A stretch of DNA of 48,909 nucleotides. It comes from Pseudomonas sp. GM50 (GTDB taxonomy: Bacteria; Pseudomonadota; Gammaproteobacteria; Pseudomonadales; Pseudomonadaceae). Position 1 is the stretch's first letter. The number at the start of each line of letters is the position of its first letter. Positions 25,855 to 33,468 of this stretch are shown piece after piece. The stretch is from positions 1 through 48,909 of the forward strand of contig NZ_AKJK01000073.1 of NCBI RefSeq assembly GCF_000282375.1, given 5' to 3'. The position numbers were made by a program, and so were the translations under genes. The notes below the pieces were generated by a model, which ran no database searches, had not been told where the DNA came from, and worked only from the letters and a program-made list of their open reading frames with translations.

Positions 25855-25976
25855 GAAGTCCGCTCGGGCTGATAGTGGGAAGGGCGCCATTCTACCTGCG
25901 GGGCGGGGCATGTAAACCGACGCCGTCGCGACAGTTGACGCTAGAATAGCCAAACATTTTCTACAGGAGGTGGCCG

Positions 25977-26543
25977 ATGCAGGCTCTCGACGCTTTGCTC
26001 AACCGTGTTTCCGTCCCGCGACTGCTCGATCCGGCACCCACTGCCGAGCAACGGGAAGTGCTGTTTGCCGCCGCGATGCGCGCGCCAGACCATGGCCATT
26101 TGCAGCCTTGGCGCTTCCTGACAGTCGAAGGCGCGGCACGCGAGCAAATGGGTGAGTTGCTGGCCGAAGCGGCGAAGCTGCAAGACAGTGATGTGTCCGA
26201 GGCCTTGCTGGACAAGGCGCGCAACGGTCCGTTGCGTGCACCGCTGGTGGTTGTGGTGATTGCGCGTTTGCAGGAACACGCCAAGTACCCCAAGTCCGAG
26301 CAATTATTGGCGGCAGGCTGTGCGGCTCACGGGATTTTGCTGGCGGCCTATGCGCAAGGCATTGGCGCGGTGTGGCGCACTGGTGAGCTGGCTTATTCGG
26401 CGCATGTGGCTAAAGGCTTGGGGCTGGCGGAAGGGGAAGAGGTGATTGCGTTTCTTTACCTTGGCACGCCGCAGAAAGAGCCGCGGGTGGCGGAGAAGGT
26501 CGATCTGGCCGAGTTTGTCAGCGCCTGGTCCGGTAAGGCCTGA
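25977..26543 (+). CDS. nitroreductase family protein (YdjA-like)
   Basis: A 188-residue FMN-dependent NAD(P)H nitroreductase-fold protein. FMN-binding features are RMRAPDHGHLQPWRF-like AAMRAPDHGHLQPWRF near residue 36 and GILLAAYAQGIGAVWRTGELAY near 120; C-terminal FLYLGTPQKEPRV is typical. The length and the PDHGHLQPWRF motif match the minimal YdjA type. The ATG at 25977 follows a strong AGGAGG. Physiological substrate unknown. Confidence 0.88.
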   Translation: MQALDALLNRVSVPRLLDPAPTAEQREVLFAAAMRAPDHGHLQPWRFLTVEGAAREQMGELLAEAAKLQDSDVSEALLDKARNGPLRAPLVVVVIARLQEHAKYPKSEQLLAAGCAAHGILLAAYAQGIGAVWRTGELAYSAHVAKGLGLAEGEEVIAFLYLGTPQKEPRVAEKVDLAEFVSAWSGKA

Positions 26544-26552
26544 AGATCAAAT

Positions 26553-26639
26553 GCTTCGCGGGCAAGCCTCGCTCCTACAGGTAATCTGGCGATCATGTGA
26601 CCCACACAATCCTGTAGGAGCGAGGCTTGCCCGCGAAGC
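26553..26639. repeat. REPIN (family GTAGGAGCGAGGCTTGCCCGCGAA)
   Basis: Inverted arms begin GCTTCGCGGGCAAGCCTCGC and end with the complementary copy at 26639, three bases from the cpxA stop. It separates the convergent nitroreductase and cpxA genes. Confidence 0.85.
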
Positions 26640-26641
26640 TT

Positions 26642-27982
26642 TTAAGGTTGCACCACAGCCCCCGGCACCAACGGCAATTCCAGGCTGGCAATGAACCCGC
26701 CCTGCGGATGATTGGCCAATACCAGACTGCCGCCATGCCGTTCCGCCGCACGGCGCGCGATGGCCAGCCCGAGGCCATGCCCGGCCGCTGTCTGCCCGGG
26801 CGCCCGATAGAAGGGTTCAGCCAACTGATTCAAATGCTCGGCCTCGACGCCAGGGCCGTGATCACGCACGCTGACCACAATCCTGTCGCCCTGACGCAAC
26901 GCCTGCATTTCGATCGGCTGCCCGACTGGATTAAAGCGCTGGGCATTGCGCAGCAGGTTGTCCACGGCACGCTCGATCATGGTCGGCCAGCCTTTGAGGT
27001 TCAGTTGCGGCTCGGCCTCAAGGCGTACGTTCTGCTCGGGCGAGCCCAACTGCGCATCTTTTTGCAGGGTATTGAGCAGCGCATTGAGATCCACTTCTTC
27101 AGCGCTGGCGTTGTCGGCGTCGACGCGCGCCAGTACCAGGATTTCGCTGATCAGCGCTTCCAGTCGATCGCATTCACGGGTCAGGCGTGGCCAGAGTTTT
27201 TCTCGCTCCTCAGGATTGGCCCGCTCGGCCAGCGCCAACGCAATGCGCAGTCGGGCCAAGGGTGAGCGTAATTCGTGAGACACGTCCCGCAGTAATTGCC
27301 GCTGGCTGCCGATCAGGCTTTGCAGGCGTGCGCCCATGCGGTTGAAGTCGTTGGCCAGCACGCCGAACTCATCGCGGCGGTTGGCCAATTGCGCCAGGCT
27401 GTTCTGTTGATACGTCGTCTGCCCCAGCTCATGCACCGCGCCACGTAAACGGCTCAGCGGTCGGGTGATGGAAAAGGTCACCAACAGGCTGAACAGGGTC
27501 AGCACCACCAATGCAATTCCCAGTGCACTCAACGGCCAGAGCAGGCTTTCACGGTGCCAGGCGTCCAGTTCCGGGTGCGGAATGCGGTAGATCAGCAGGT
27601 AGGTGTCGCCCGTCTTGGCGCTGGTGTACTCATCGGTCAGACGCCGCCACGGCAGGCGCCGATCGTCATTGTTCTGCCGGGCTTCGAAGGCCGCCGCCCG
27701 CCGAGGGAAGGTGCCGCGTACCACCGGGTCCCCCGTTTCGTTGAGTACCTGAACGTCGATGTGATACTGGCGCTTGCGCTGCTCCAGAATGTCTTGGGCG
27801 GCTTCTTCGCCCTGGCTTTCGTAGGTTTGCGTCCACTGTTCGGCCAAGGTGTTGAGGCCCGGGTGACGACTGAGAATCCACGCGTCCTGGTTGAGCATGT
27901 GCCCGAGCAGAATGGAAAGCCCTGCAACCAGAGCGATGGCCAACCAGAAGCTGGCCAGGATACGCCAGAACAATGAGCGCAC
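26642..27982 (-). CDS. cpxA: sensor histidine kinase CpxA
   Basis: A 446-residue inner-membrane histidine kinase of the envelope-stress Cpx system. It has a transmembrane helix at about 8-28, a periplasmic sensor domain (30-145), a second helix (148-172), HAMP, and the H box LLRDVSHELRSPLARLR with phospho-accepting His236. N, G1 and G2 boxes follow (NLLRNAQRFN, DHGPGV, GHGLGLAIARR). It should phosphorylate CpxR encoded upstream on the same strand. From memory the order cpxR, cpxP-like, cpxA matches P. aeruginosa PA3204-PA3206. A terminator-like hairpin and a nested REPIN lie between the cpxP-like gene and cpxA, so expression may be uncoupled. Confidence 0.85.
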   Translation of the reverse strand: MRSLFWRILASFWLAIALVAGLSILLGHMLNQDAWILSRHPGLNTLAEQWTQTYESQGEEAAQDILEQRKRQYHIDVQVLNETGDPVVRGTFPRRAAAFEARQNNDDRRLPWRRLTDEYTSAKTGDTYLLIYRIPHPELDAWHRESLLWPLSALGIALVVLTLFSLLVTFSITRPLSRLRGAVHELGQTTYQQNSLAQLANRRDEFGVLANDFNRMGARLQSLIGSQRQLLRDVSHELRSPLARLRIALALAERANPEEREKLWPRLTRECDRLEALISEILVLARVDADNASAEEVDLNALLNTLQKDAQLGSPEQNVRLEAEPQLNLKGWPTMIERAVDNLLRNAQRFNPVGQPIEMQALRQGDRIVVSVRDHGPGVEAEHLNQLAEPFYRAPGQTAAGHGLGLAIARRAAERHGGSLVLANHPQGGFIASLELPLVPGAVVQP

Positions 27983-28010
27983 AGAAAATCCTCAAACAAG
28001 CACAAATCCA

Positions 28011-28176
28011 TGTGGGAGCGGACCCTGTGGTGAGGGGGCCCTTGTGGCGAGGGGGCTTGCCCCCGTTCGGCTGCGAAGCAGTCGTAAACATTACCTGCGA
28101 TTTAACTTTGAAATGCCGGGGCCGCTTCGCGACCCAACGGGGGCAAGCCCCCTCGCCACACAGGCTCGCTCCCACA
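28011..28176. repeat. nested REPIN: GAGGGGGC family inside a GTGGGAGCG family
   Basis: Outer arms TGTGGGAGCGGA (28011) and GGCTCGCTCCCACA (28163-28176) enclose a complete pair of the GTGGCGAGGGGGCTTGCCCC family (about 28043-28161). A partial extra arm TGTGGTGAGGGGGCC precedes the inner left arm. Confidence 0.8.
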
Positions 28177-28190
28177 TTAAATTGAGTGGC

Positions 28191-28220
28191 AAAAGACCCA
28201 ACGGTGTTAGCCGTTGGGTC
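28191..28220 (-). terminator. intrinsic terminator after the CpxP-like gene
   Basis: On the minus strand GACCCAACGG and CCGTTGGGTC pair perfectly over 10 bp around a 6-nt loop and are followed by TTTT. It lies 14 bp past the cpxP-like stop and upstream of cpxA. Confidence 0.8.
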
Positions 28221-28233
28221 CAGTGTTAGCGCA

Positions 28234-28683
28234 TTATTGCGCTTTTTGCGCTTGCTGCGCTTTCCAGGCCTTGAACTCGGCCCATTCGGCGCGACGCTCA
28301 GCCTTTTTCTTCTGGATCTCGTCGAATTGCTTCTGTTGATCCGGTTTCAGCAGTGCGCGAACGTCGGCCTCGGCTTTTTTGTGCTTGGCTGCCATCTCGT
28401 CTTTCAGGGCTTTCTGATCGGCTGGCGAGAGTTTTTCCAGGTACTTGTCGACCAATTGCTGACGCTCATGCATCTGCTCGCCCATGATCTTGCGGATTTG
28501 CTCGCGCTGTTCGCGGCTCAGGTCCAGCTGGCTGTAAGGGCCTTTACCGTGCATGCCGTGCATCTGACCGCCGTGGCGTGAGCCGTCCATGTGATCACCC
28601 ATCGGACCTGCGCCTTCAGGCATGGCCATGGCAACGGTCGGCAGGGCGGCAGCAAACATCAGAGCGATAAGAGTCTTGCGCAT
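28234..28683 (-). CDS. CpxP/Spy-like periplasmic LTXXQ protein
   Basis: A 149-residue periplasmic protein with a signal peptide (TLIALMFAAALPTVAMA, cut before MPEG). The His/Met/Gly-rich stretch HMDGSRHGGQMHGMHGKG near residues 31-48 could bind metal. Two LTXXQ-type repeats appear as LSREQREQI and LKPDQQKQF. CpxP and Spy are envelope chaperones, and CpxP also dampens CpxA. Position between cpxR and cpxA supports a CpxP-type role. The ATG at 28683 follows AAGGAGAT. A tandem GTAAA site lies 83 bp upstream and a terminator follows. Confidence 0.85.
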   Translation of the reverse strand: MRKTLIALMFAAALPTVAMAMPEGAGPMGDHMDGSRHGGQMHGMHGKGPYSQLDLSREQREQIRKIMGEQMHERQQLVDKYLEKLSPADQKALKDEMAAKHKKAEADVRALLKPDQQKQFDEIQKKKAERRAEWAEFKAWKAQQAQKAQ

Positions 28684-28765
28684 GGTGTATCTCCTTGTCT
28701 CGTTCCCGGTACGTTCCGGATGTGTGCAGATTACGCAGATCAAGGTCAGCGGCGGTCAGCGGAGC

Positions 28766-28781
28766 GTAAAGCTTGGGTAAA
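28766..28781. promoter_or_regulatory. candidate CpxR box upstream of the CpxP-like gene
   Basis: Two GTAAA motifs (28766-28770 and 28777-28781) separated by six bases. The E. coli CpxR consensus is GTAAA-N5-GTAAA, so the spacing is one base longer. It lies about 83 bp upstream of the cpxP-like start. Binding is inferred. Confidence 0.5.
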
Positions 28782-28829
28782 GACGATTTTCTACCTTCCT
28801 GACAATTCCACGATGTACCACAGTGCGGC

Positions 28830-28919
28830 GTAGGAGCTGCCGAAGGCTGCGATCTTTTGATTTTGCTTTTTACGGCCAAGATCAAGATCAAAAGATCGCA
28901 GCCTTCGGCAGCTCCTACA
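28830..28919. repeat. inverted repeat (family GTAGGAGCTGCCGAAGGCTGCGATC)
   Basis: Long complementary arms with GATCTTTTGAT / ATCAAAAGATC, the same family as 20246-20336. It lies between the cpxR 3' end and the cpxP-like promoter. Confidence 0.85.
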
Positions 28920-28937
28920 AGGGATCGCAGGTCGTGC

Positions 28938-29615
28938 TCAGAGGCTGTAGTAGTAACCACGACTGCGCAGGGCAACGATGCGTGGGCGGCCGTCGGGGTG
29001 TGGGCCGATTTTTTTGCGCAGGTTGCTCACGTGCATGTCCAGGCTGCGGTCGTACAGGGTCAGTTTGCGACCGAGGGCGATTTGCGCCAGCTCCTGTTTA
29101 TCCAGCGGTTCGCCGGGCTGCTTGAGCAGGGCTTCGAGCAGGCGGCTTTCGGAGACAGTGAGGGTGAACTCCTGTTCATCGATGCTGACCACGCCACGCA
29201 CCGGGCTGAAGCACAAGTCGCCCAATTCGAGCTGGCTGGAGACTGCCGTCGGATGACTGCGGCGCAATACCGCGCGCAGGCGCGCTGTCAGTTCCCGCGG
29301 ATCGCACGGTTTGGCCAGGTAATCATCGGCACCGAGTTCCAGGCCGAGGATGCGGTCCAGCGGTTCGCCACGGGCCGACAGCATCAGCACCGGCAAATCC
29401 GGATGGTCACTGCGCAGTTGCTTGAGCAGTTCCAGGCCACTGCCGTCTGGCAGCATCACGTCCAGCACCACCGCCGCCGGGGAAGTTTCGGCCAACGCCC
29501 GGCGCGCGCTCTGGCCATCGTGGCAGGCACGGACCTGAAAGCCTTCCTGGCTCAGCCAACTGCTCAGGAGCTCACACAGCTCCTGGTCATCATCAATTAG
29601 TAACAGCTCGCTCAT
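28938..29615 (-). CDS. cpxR: response regulator CpxR (OmpR family)
   Basis: A 225-residue OmpR/PhoB-type regulator. The receiver domain has acidic pocket LLIDDDQEL, phospho-accepting Asp52 (VVLDVMLPDGSG) and LAKPCDPRELTARL with the conserved Lys. The C-terminal winged helix contains LTVSESRLLEALLKQPGEPLDKQEL and DRSLDMHVSNLRKKIGPHPDG, which is close to CpxR. The ATG at 29615 follows a purine-rich GAGTGAG; a GTG one codon upstream is possible. It is 7 bp behind a small membrane-protein gene and probably co-transcribed with it. Confidence 0.87.
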   Translation of the reverse strand: MSELLLIDDDQELCELLSSWLSQEGFQVRACHDGQSARRALAETSPAAVVLDVMLPDGSGLELLKQLRSDHPDLPVLMLSARGEPLDRILGLELGADDYLAKPCDPRELTARLRAVLRRSHPTAVSSQLELGDLCFSPVRGVVSIDEQEFTLTVSESRLLEALLKQPGEPLDKQELAQIALGRKLTLYDRSLDMHVSNLRKKIGPHPDGRPRIVALRSRGYYYSL

Positions 29616-29622
29616 CACTCAC

Positions 29623-30036
29623 TCAATTTAGCCATTGCCGACGTTTTCTGGTTGCACCACTGGCGAAGATACCGCAGAGCAGGGCCAATAGCGCTACTGC
29701 GCCCCCAATCACGAACCATTGCTGCTGATCTGTCAGCAGGCGTGGCAGCGGGCTGCTGGCCTGAGCCTCCTTGAGTTGCAGCTTGAGGCGCTGATTCTCC
29801 TGGCGCAACCGGCTCAACTGGGCGCTTTCGCGTTCGCCATCGGTATTTTGCAGTTGTTTGCTCAGTTCTTCTCGTTGCTGTTCGCTTACCTTCAAGCGCT
29901 GCTGCAACTCGGTGATCTGGCTGCCGGCGCTCAAGGACAGCGGCGTCGAACTACCGCCATTGGCGCTTTCTTCACCATGGGCGGGCGCCATGATCGACAA
30001 CGTCACCAACATCAGACACAACGGACCTTTGCGCAT
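29623..30036 (-). CDS. small exported coiled-coil membrane protein next to cpxR
   Basis: A 137-residue protein with signal peptide (LCLMLVTLSIMAPAHG), a long coiled coil (about residues 34-90, ITELQQRLKVSEQQREELSK onward), and a C-terminal transmembrane helix (WFVIGGAVALLALLCGIFA) followed by RKRRQW. The order signal peptide, coiled coil, C-terminal anchor resembles YgiM/TIGR04211 proteins but the SH3 domain is missing. Pipelines sometimes mislabel such proteins as translation initiation factor 2. The ATG at 30036 follows AGGAG. Stop lies 7 bp before cpxR, suggesting co-expression and an envelope role. Function unknown. Confidence 0.75.
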   Translation of the reverse strand: MRKGPLCLMLVTLSIMAPAHGEESANGGSSTPLSLSAGSQITELQQRLKVSEQQREELSKQLQNTDGERESAQLSRLRQENQRLKLQLKEAQASSPLPRLLTDQQQWFVIGGAVALLALLCGIFASGATRKRRQWLN

Positions 30037-30146
30037 CGCAACTCCTGATTCCAATACGAGTATTGGGCAGGTTGTCGGCCGGTAAACAAGAATAATGAGC
30101 GATTGAACGCGCGATGAACCGACAAGGCTCATCGCGCGGGAGGGCT

Positions 30147-30446
30147 TTATGGCAGGACTTGCTTGAACGGCTTGACCAAAACATTGGCGTAGACGCCTGC
30201 GGCAATGTACGGGTCGGCGTCGGCCCAGGCCTTTGCGGCGCTCAGCGAATCGAATTCGGCAACGATCAGGCTGCCGGTGAAACCCGCCGCGCCCGGATCA
30301 TTACTGTCGACGGCCGGGTGCGGGCCGGCCAATACGATACGACCTTCGCCTTTAAGCACTTGCAGGCGCTCAAGGTGCGCAGGCCGTGCGGCCAGGCGGG
30401 CTTCCAGGGAGTTGGCGACGTCTGTGGCAATGATTGCGTAAAGCAT
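30147..30446 (-). CDS. YciI family protein
   Basis: A 99-residue YciI-like protein. The ferredoxin-like fold pattern includes MLYAIIATDVANSLEARL, RPAHLERLQVL with the conserved His, and FTGSLIVAEFDSLSAAKAWADADPY near residues 56-80. Cytoplasmic. It follows yciB with a TGACATG junction, so the two are co-transcribed, as in many gammaproteobacteria. Enzymatic activity is not established for this clade. Confidence 0.9.
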   Translation of the reverse strand: MLYAIIATDVANSLEARLAARPAHLERLQVLKGEGRIVLAGPHPAVDSNDPGAAGFTGSLIVAEFDSLSAAKAWADADPYIAAGVYANVLVKPFKQVLP

Positions 30447-30447
30447 G

Positions 30448-31044
30448 TCAGTCCTCGGTTTTTGGCGTGGTGGTATCGGCGTCGTGCAGGTGGCGGGACA
30501 GGTAAATGCCCTGGGCGACCAGGAACAGCAACGTCATGCCCAGACTGCCGAAGACTTTGAAGTCGACCCAGTAGCTCTGGAACGTGAACGCGACGAACAG
30601 GTTGGCGGCGCCGCAAAACAGGAAAAAACCGATCCAGGCGATGTTCAGACGGGTCCAGACCGGCTCCGGCAGGGTCAGCGCGTGGCCCATGATGCGTTTG
30701 ATCAGCAGTTGATCACCGATGAAGTGGCTGCCGATGAACCCGAGGGCGAACAGCCAGTTGACCACCGGGGCTTTCCATTTCAGGAAGGTCTCGCTGTGGA
30801 ACGCCAGGGTCAGGCTGCCGAAGACCAGGCACGCGATGAGGGTCAGCCACTGGCTCTTCTCCAGCTTGCGCTGCTTGATGAACAGCGTGCCGTAAACCAC
30901 CAGGGAGCTGATGATCAGCACTGCGGTGGCGCTGTAAATACCACCGACAGACAGTTGATAACCGCCGATGTCGACGATCCGAGGATCGATTTTGAAGACG
31001 ATGAAAAACAGCAGAAGCGGGATGAAGTCGATGAATTGTTTCAC
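30448..31044 (-). CDS. yciB: YciB / intracellular septation protein A (inner membrane)
   Basis: A 198-residue inner-membrane protein with about five helices, beginning (GTG)KQFIDFIPLLLFFIVFK, then WLTLIACLVFGSLTLAFHSETFLKWKAPVVNWLF and WTRLNIAWIGFFLFCGAANLFVAF. These are the conserved blocks of YciB/IspZ, which affects cell envelope synthesis and septation. The GTG at 31044 is chosen because the family begins with MKQF. It is divergent from the rnm-scpAB operon across 87 bp. Confidence 0.9.
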   Translation of the reverse strand: MKQFIDFIPLLLFFIVFKIDPRIVDIGGYQLSVGGIYSATAVLIISSLVVYGTLFIKQRKLEKSQWLTLIACLVFGSLTLAFHSETFLKWKAPVVNWLFALGFIGSHFIGDQLLIKRIMGHALTLPEPVWTRLNIAWIGFFLFCGAANLFVAFTFQSYWVDFKVFGSLGMTLLFLVAQGIYLSRHLHDADTTTPKTED

Positions 31045-31131
31045 AGTGGCAGCCAGAAGCAGGATGTGGCGGCATAATAACAAACATATTGACGCGCGAT
31101 AGCGTCAGCTGATTTGAGGTTACACAGTCCT

Positions 31132-31995
31132 GTGAATGTTGATTTGCACTGCCATAGCACGGCTTCCGATGGCGCCCTGGCGCCTGCGGTACTGATTGCG
31201 CGTGCGTTCGAGAAAGGCGTGCGAGTCCTGGCCTTGACCGATCACGACACCCTTGAAGGCCTCGACGAGGCCCGTAGCGCCGCGACGGCGCTGGGGATGC
31301 AACTGGTCAATGGCGTCGAATTGTCCTGCACCTGGGGCGGGGCGACCATCCACGTTTTGGGCTACGGTTTCGACGTCAATGCGGCGCCGTTGGTCGAGGC
31401 CATCGCAAAATTGCACGACGGCCGCTGGCTACGGTCCGAAGAAATAAGCCGCAAGTTGGCGTTGAAAGGCATGCCGGGGGCGCTCGACGGCGCTCGGGCC
31501 ATTCAACAGGAGCTGGGCGACAGCGGTAATGCGCCGGCCCGTCCGCATTTTGCCGACTGGATGGTGCGCGAAGGTTTCGTCAAGGATCGCGCCGAAGCGT
31601 TCCGCAAATGGCTGGGCGCCGGCAAACTGGGCGACGTCAAACAACACTGGCCGACCCTGGAAGACACCGTCGAAACCCTGCGCGCCGCGGGTGCCTGGGT
31701 CAGCCTGGCGCATCCCTGGCACTACGATTTCACTCGCAGCAAGCGTCGCCGCCTGATTGCCGACTATATTCAAGCAGGGGGCCACGCGATAGAAGTGGTC
31801 AATGGCCATCAACCCGCCGAACAGGTGGGCAGTTTGGCGATTCTTGCCCGCGAGTTTGGTCTGCTGGTCAGCGCCGGCAGTGATTTTCATGGCCCTGGAG
31901 GCTGGTCCGAGATCGGTGAATACCGCCCGGTCCCGGAGGATCTGCCACCACTGTGGTGTCGATTCAAACATGACCCAATTATTGCCGTCGTCTGA
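31132..31995 (+). CDS. rnm: PHP-domain nuclease, RNase AM / YciV-like
   Basis: A 287-residue PHP-domain phosphoesterase. Metal ligands appear in VDLHCHSTASDG (residues 3-14), LTDHDTLEG (near 36), GVELSC (near 62), SLAHPWHY (near 191) and AGSDFHGPG (near 248). E. coli YciV (RNase AM) is a 5'-3' exonuclease and 3',5'-nucleoside bisphosphate phosphatase that trims the 5' end of 23S rRNA. The GTG at 31132 follows GAGGT and gives the family N-terminus. It leads an apparent operon with yciO-like, scpA, scpB and rluB, linking RNA maturation with chromosome condensation. Confidence 0.85.
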   Translation: MNVDLHCHSTASDGALAPAVLIARAFEKGVRVLALTDHDTLEGLDEARSAATALGMQLVNGVELSCTWGGATIHVLGYGFDVNAAPLVEAIAKLHDGRWLRSEEISRKLALKGMPGALDGARAIQQELGDSGNAPARPHFADWMVREGFVKDRAEAFRKWLGAGKLGDVKQHWPTLEDTVETLRAAGAWVSLAHPWHYDFTRSKRRRLIADYIQAGGHAIEVVNGHQPAEQVGSLAILAREFGLLVSAGSDFHGPGGWSEIGEYRPVPEDLPPLWCRFKHDPIIAVV

Positions 31996-32008
31996 ACAGG
32001 TAGAGAAT

Positions 32009-32638
32009 GTGAGTCAATTTTTCCAGATTCATCCGGAAAACCCGCAACCGCGCCTGATCAAACAGGCTGTCGAGATCATCCGCAACGGCGGGGTGGTGAT
32101 TTATCCCACAGACTCTTCCTACGCCATTGGTTGCCAGATCGGCGACAAGAACGCCGTGGAACGCGTGCGCCGGCTGCGTCAGCTGGATGAGAAGCACAAC
32201 TTCGCGCTGATTTGCAGCGACTTGTCGCAGTTGGGGCTGTTTGCCAAGATCGATACCGGCACCTTCCGTGTGCTCAAGGCTCACTTGCCTGGCCCTTACA
32301 CCTTCATTCTCAACGCCACCCGCGAAGTCCCGCGGCTGTTGCTGCACCCGAAAAAACGCACCATCGGCCTGCGTGTGCCAAGCCATCCGATTGCCCTGGC
32401 ATTGCTGGAAGAGCTCGGCGAGCCGCTGATGAGCGTGACCCTGATCATGCCCGGCGACACCGACCCGTTGAGCGATCCTTACGAAATGCGCCAGTTGCTC
32501 GAGCATCAGGTCGACCTGATCATCGACGGCGGTTTTGGCGGGATCAAGGCGTCCACCGTGATCAGCCTCGCCGACGGCGAACCGGAAATCATCCGCGTCG
32601 GTTGCGGCGACCCTGCGCCTTTCATGGCCGAGGCCTAG
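32009..32638 (+). CDS. yciO: Sua5/YciO/TsaC family protein (YciO type)
   Basis: A 209-residue YrdC-fold protein. The family motif GVVIYPTDSSYAIGCQIGDK is at about residues 29-48, with the ATP/threonine-site KHNFALICSDLSQL and PGPYTFILNAT segments. The TsaC group makes threonylcarbamoyl-AMP for tRNA t6A; the YciO subgroup, suggested by its place after the yciV homologue, has a less certain role. The GTG at 32009 follows AGGTAGAG and gives SQFFQIHPENPQ at the start. The stop abuts the scpA start (TAGATG). Confidence 0.85.
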   Translation: MSQFFQIHPENPQPRLIKQAVEIIRNGGVVIYPTDSSYAIGCQIGDKNAVERVRRLRQLDEKHNFALICSDLSQLGLFAKIDTGTFRVLKAHLPGPYTFILNATREVPRLLLHPKKRTIGLRVPSHPIALALLEELGEPLMSVTLIMPGDTDPLSDPYEMRQLLEHQVDLIIDGGFGGIKASTVISLADGEPEIIRVGCGDPAPFMAEA

Positions 32639-33457
32639 ATGTCTGCAGTAGAACCCGTCGACAGCCAGGCCGGCGCCCAGCAAGAACTGCCTTTCGCCAT
32701 GGTCTATGGCCAGGCGGTCATGGAAATGCCGCTGGACCTGTACATCCCGCCGGATGCGCTCGAGGTCTTTCTTGAGGCCTTCGAAGGCCCGCTCGACTTG
32801 CTGCTGTACCTGATCCGCAAACAGAACATCAACATCCTCGACATCCCGGTGGCGGAAATCACCCGTCAGTACATGGGCTATGTCGAGTTGATGCAGTCGG
32901 TGCGTCTGGAGCTGGCCGCCGAGTACCTGGTGATGGCTGCGATGCTGGCCGAGATCAAATCGCGGATGTTGCTGCCGCGGGCCGAAACGATCGAAGACGA
33001 AGAGGACGATCCTCGCGCTGAGCTGATTCGTCGCTTGCAGGAGTACGAGCGTTTCAAGGCCGCTGCCGAAGGCATCGATGGCCTGAGCCGCGTCGGCCGC
33101 GACGTGGTGGTGCCCAAGCTCGATGCCCCGGAAGCCCGGGCGCGCAAGCTGTTGCCGGACGTGCGTCTTTCAGAGCTGTTGCTGTCCATGGCCGAGGTCT
33201 TGCGCCGTGGCGACATGTTCGAAAGTCACCAGGTCAGCCGTGAAGCGCTGTCCACCCGCGAGCGCATGAGCGATGTGCTGGAACGGCTTAAGGGCGGCGG
33301 TTTTGTGCCCTTCGTCGAGCTGTTCACCGCTGAAGAAGGGCGCCTGGGGGTGGTGGTGACCTTTATGGCGATCCTCGAACTGGTCAAGGAATCCTTGGTC
33401 GAGCTGGTGCAGAATGAGCCGTTCGCGGCGATCCATGTCCGGGCCCGAGCCGAATAA
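32639..33457 (+). CDS. scpA: segregation and condensation protein ScpA
   Basis: A 272-residue kleisin that bridges SMC heads with ScpB in the bacterial condensin. The conserved N-terminal block FEGPLDLLLYLIRKQNINILDIPVAEIT is near residues 48-75, then EYLVMAAMLAEIKSRMLLP, and a C-terminal winged-helix-like region ending in FAAIHVRARAE. A 40-residue N-terminal extension precedes the block. It starts directly after the preceding stop; scpB follows 11 bp later. Cytoplasmic. Confidence 0.93.
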   Translation: MSAVEPVDSQAGAQQELPFAMVYGQAVMEMPLDLYIPPDALEVFLEAFEGPLDLLLYLIRKQNINILDIPVAEITRQYMGYVELMQSVRLELAAEYLVMAAMLAEIKSRMLLPRAETIEDEEDDPRAELIRRLQEYERFKAAAEGIDGLSRVGRDVVVPKLDAPEARARKLLPDVRLSELLLSMAEVLRRGDMFESHQVSREALSTRERMSDVLERLKGGGFVPFVELFTAEEGRLGVVVTFMAILELVKESLVELVQNEPFAAIHVRARAE

Positions 33458-33468
33458 CGAGTTGAATC

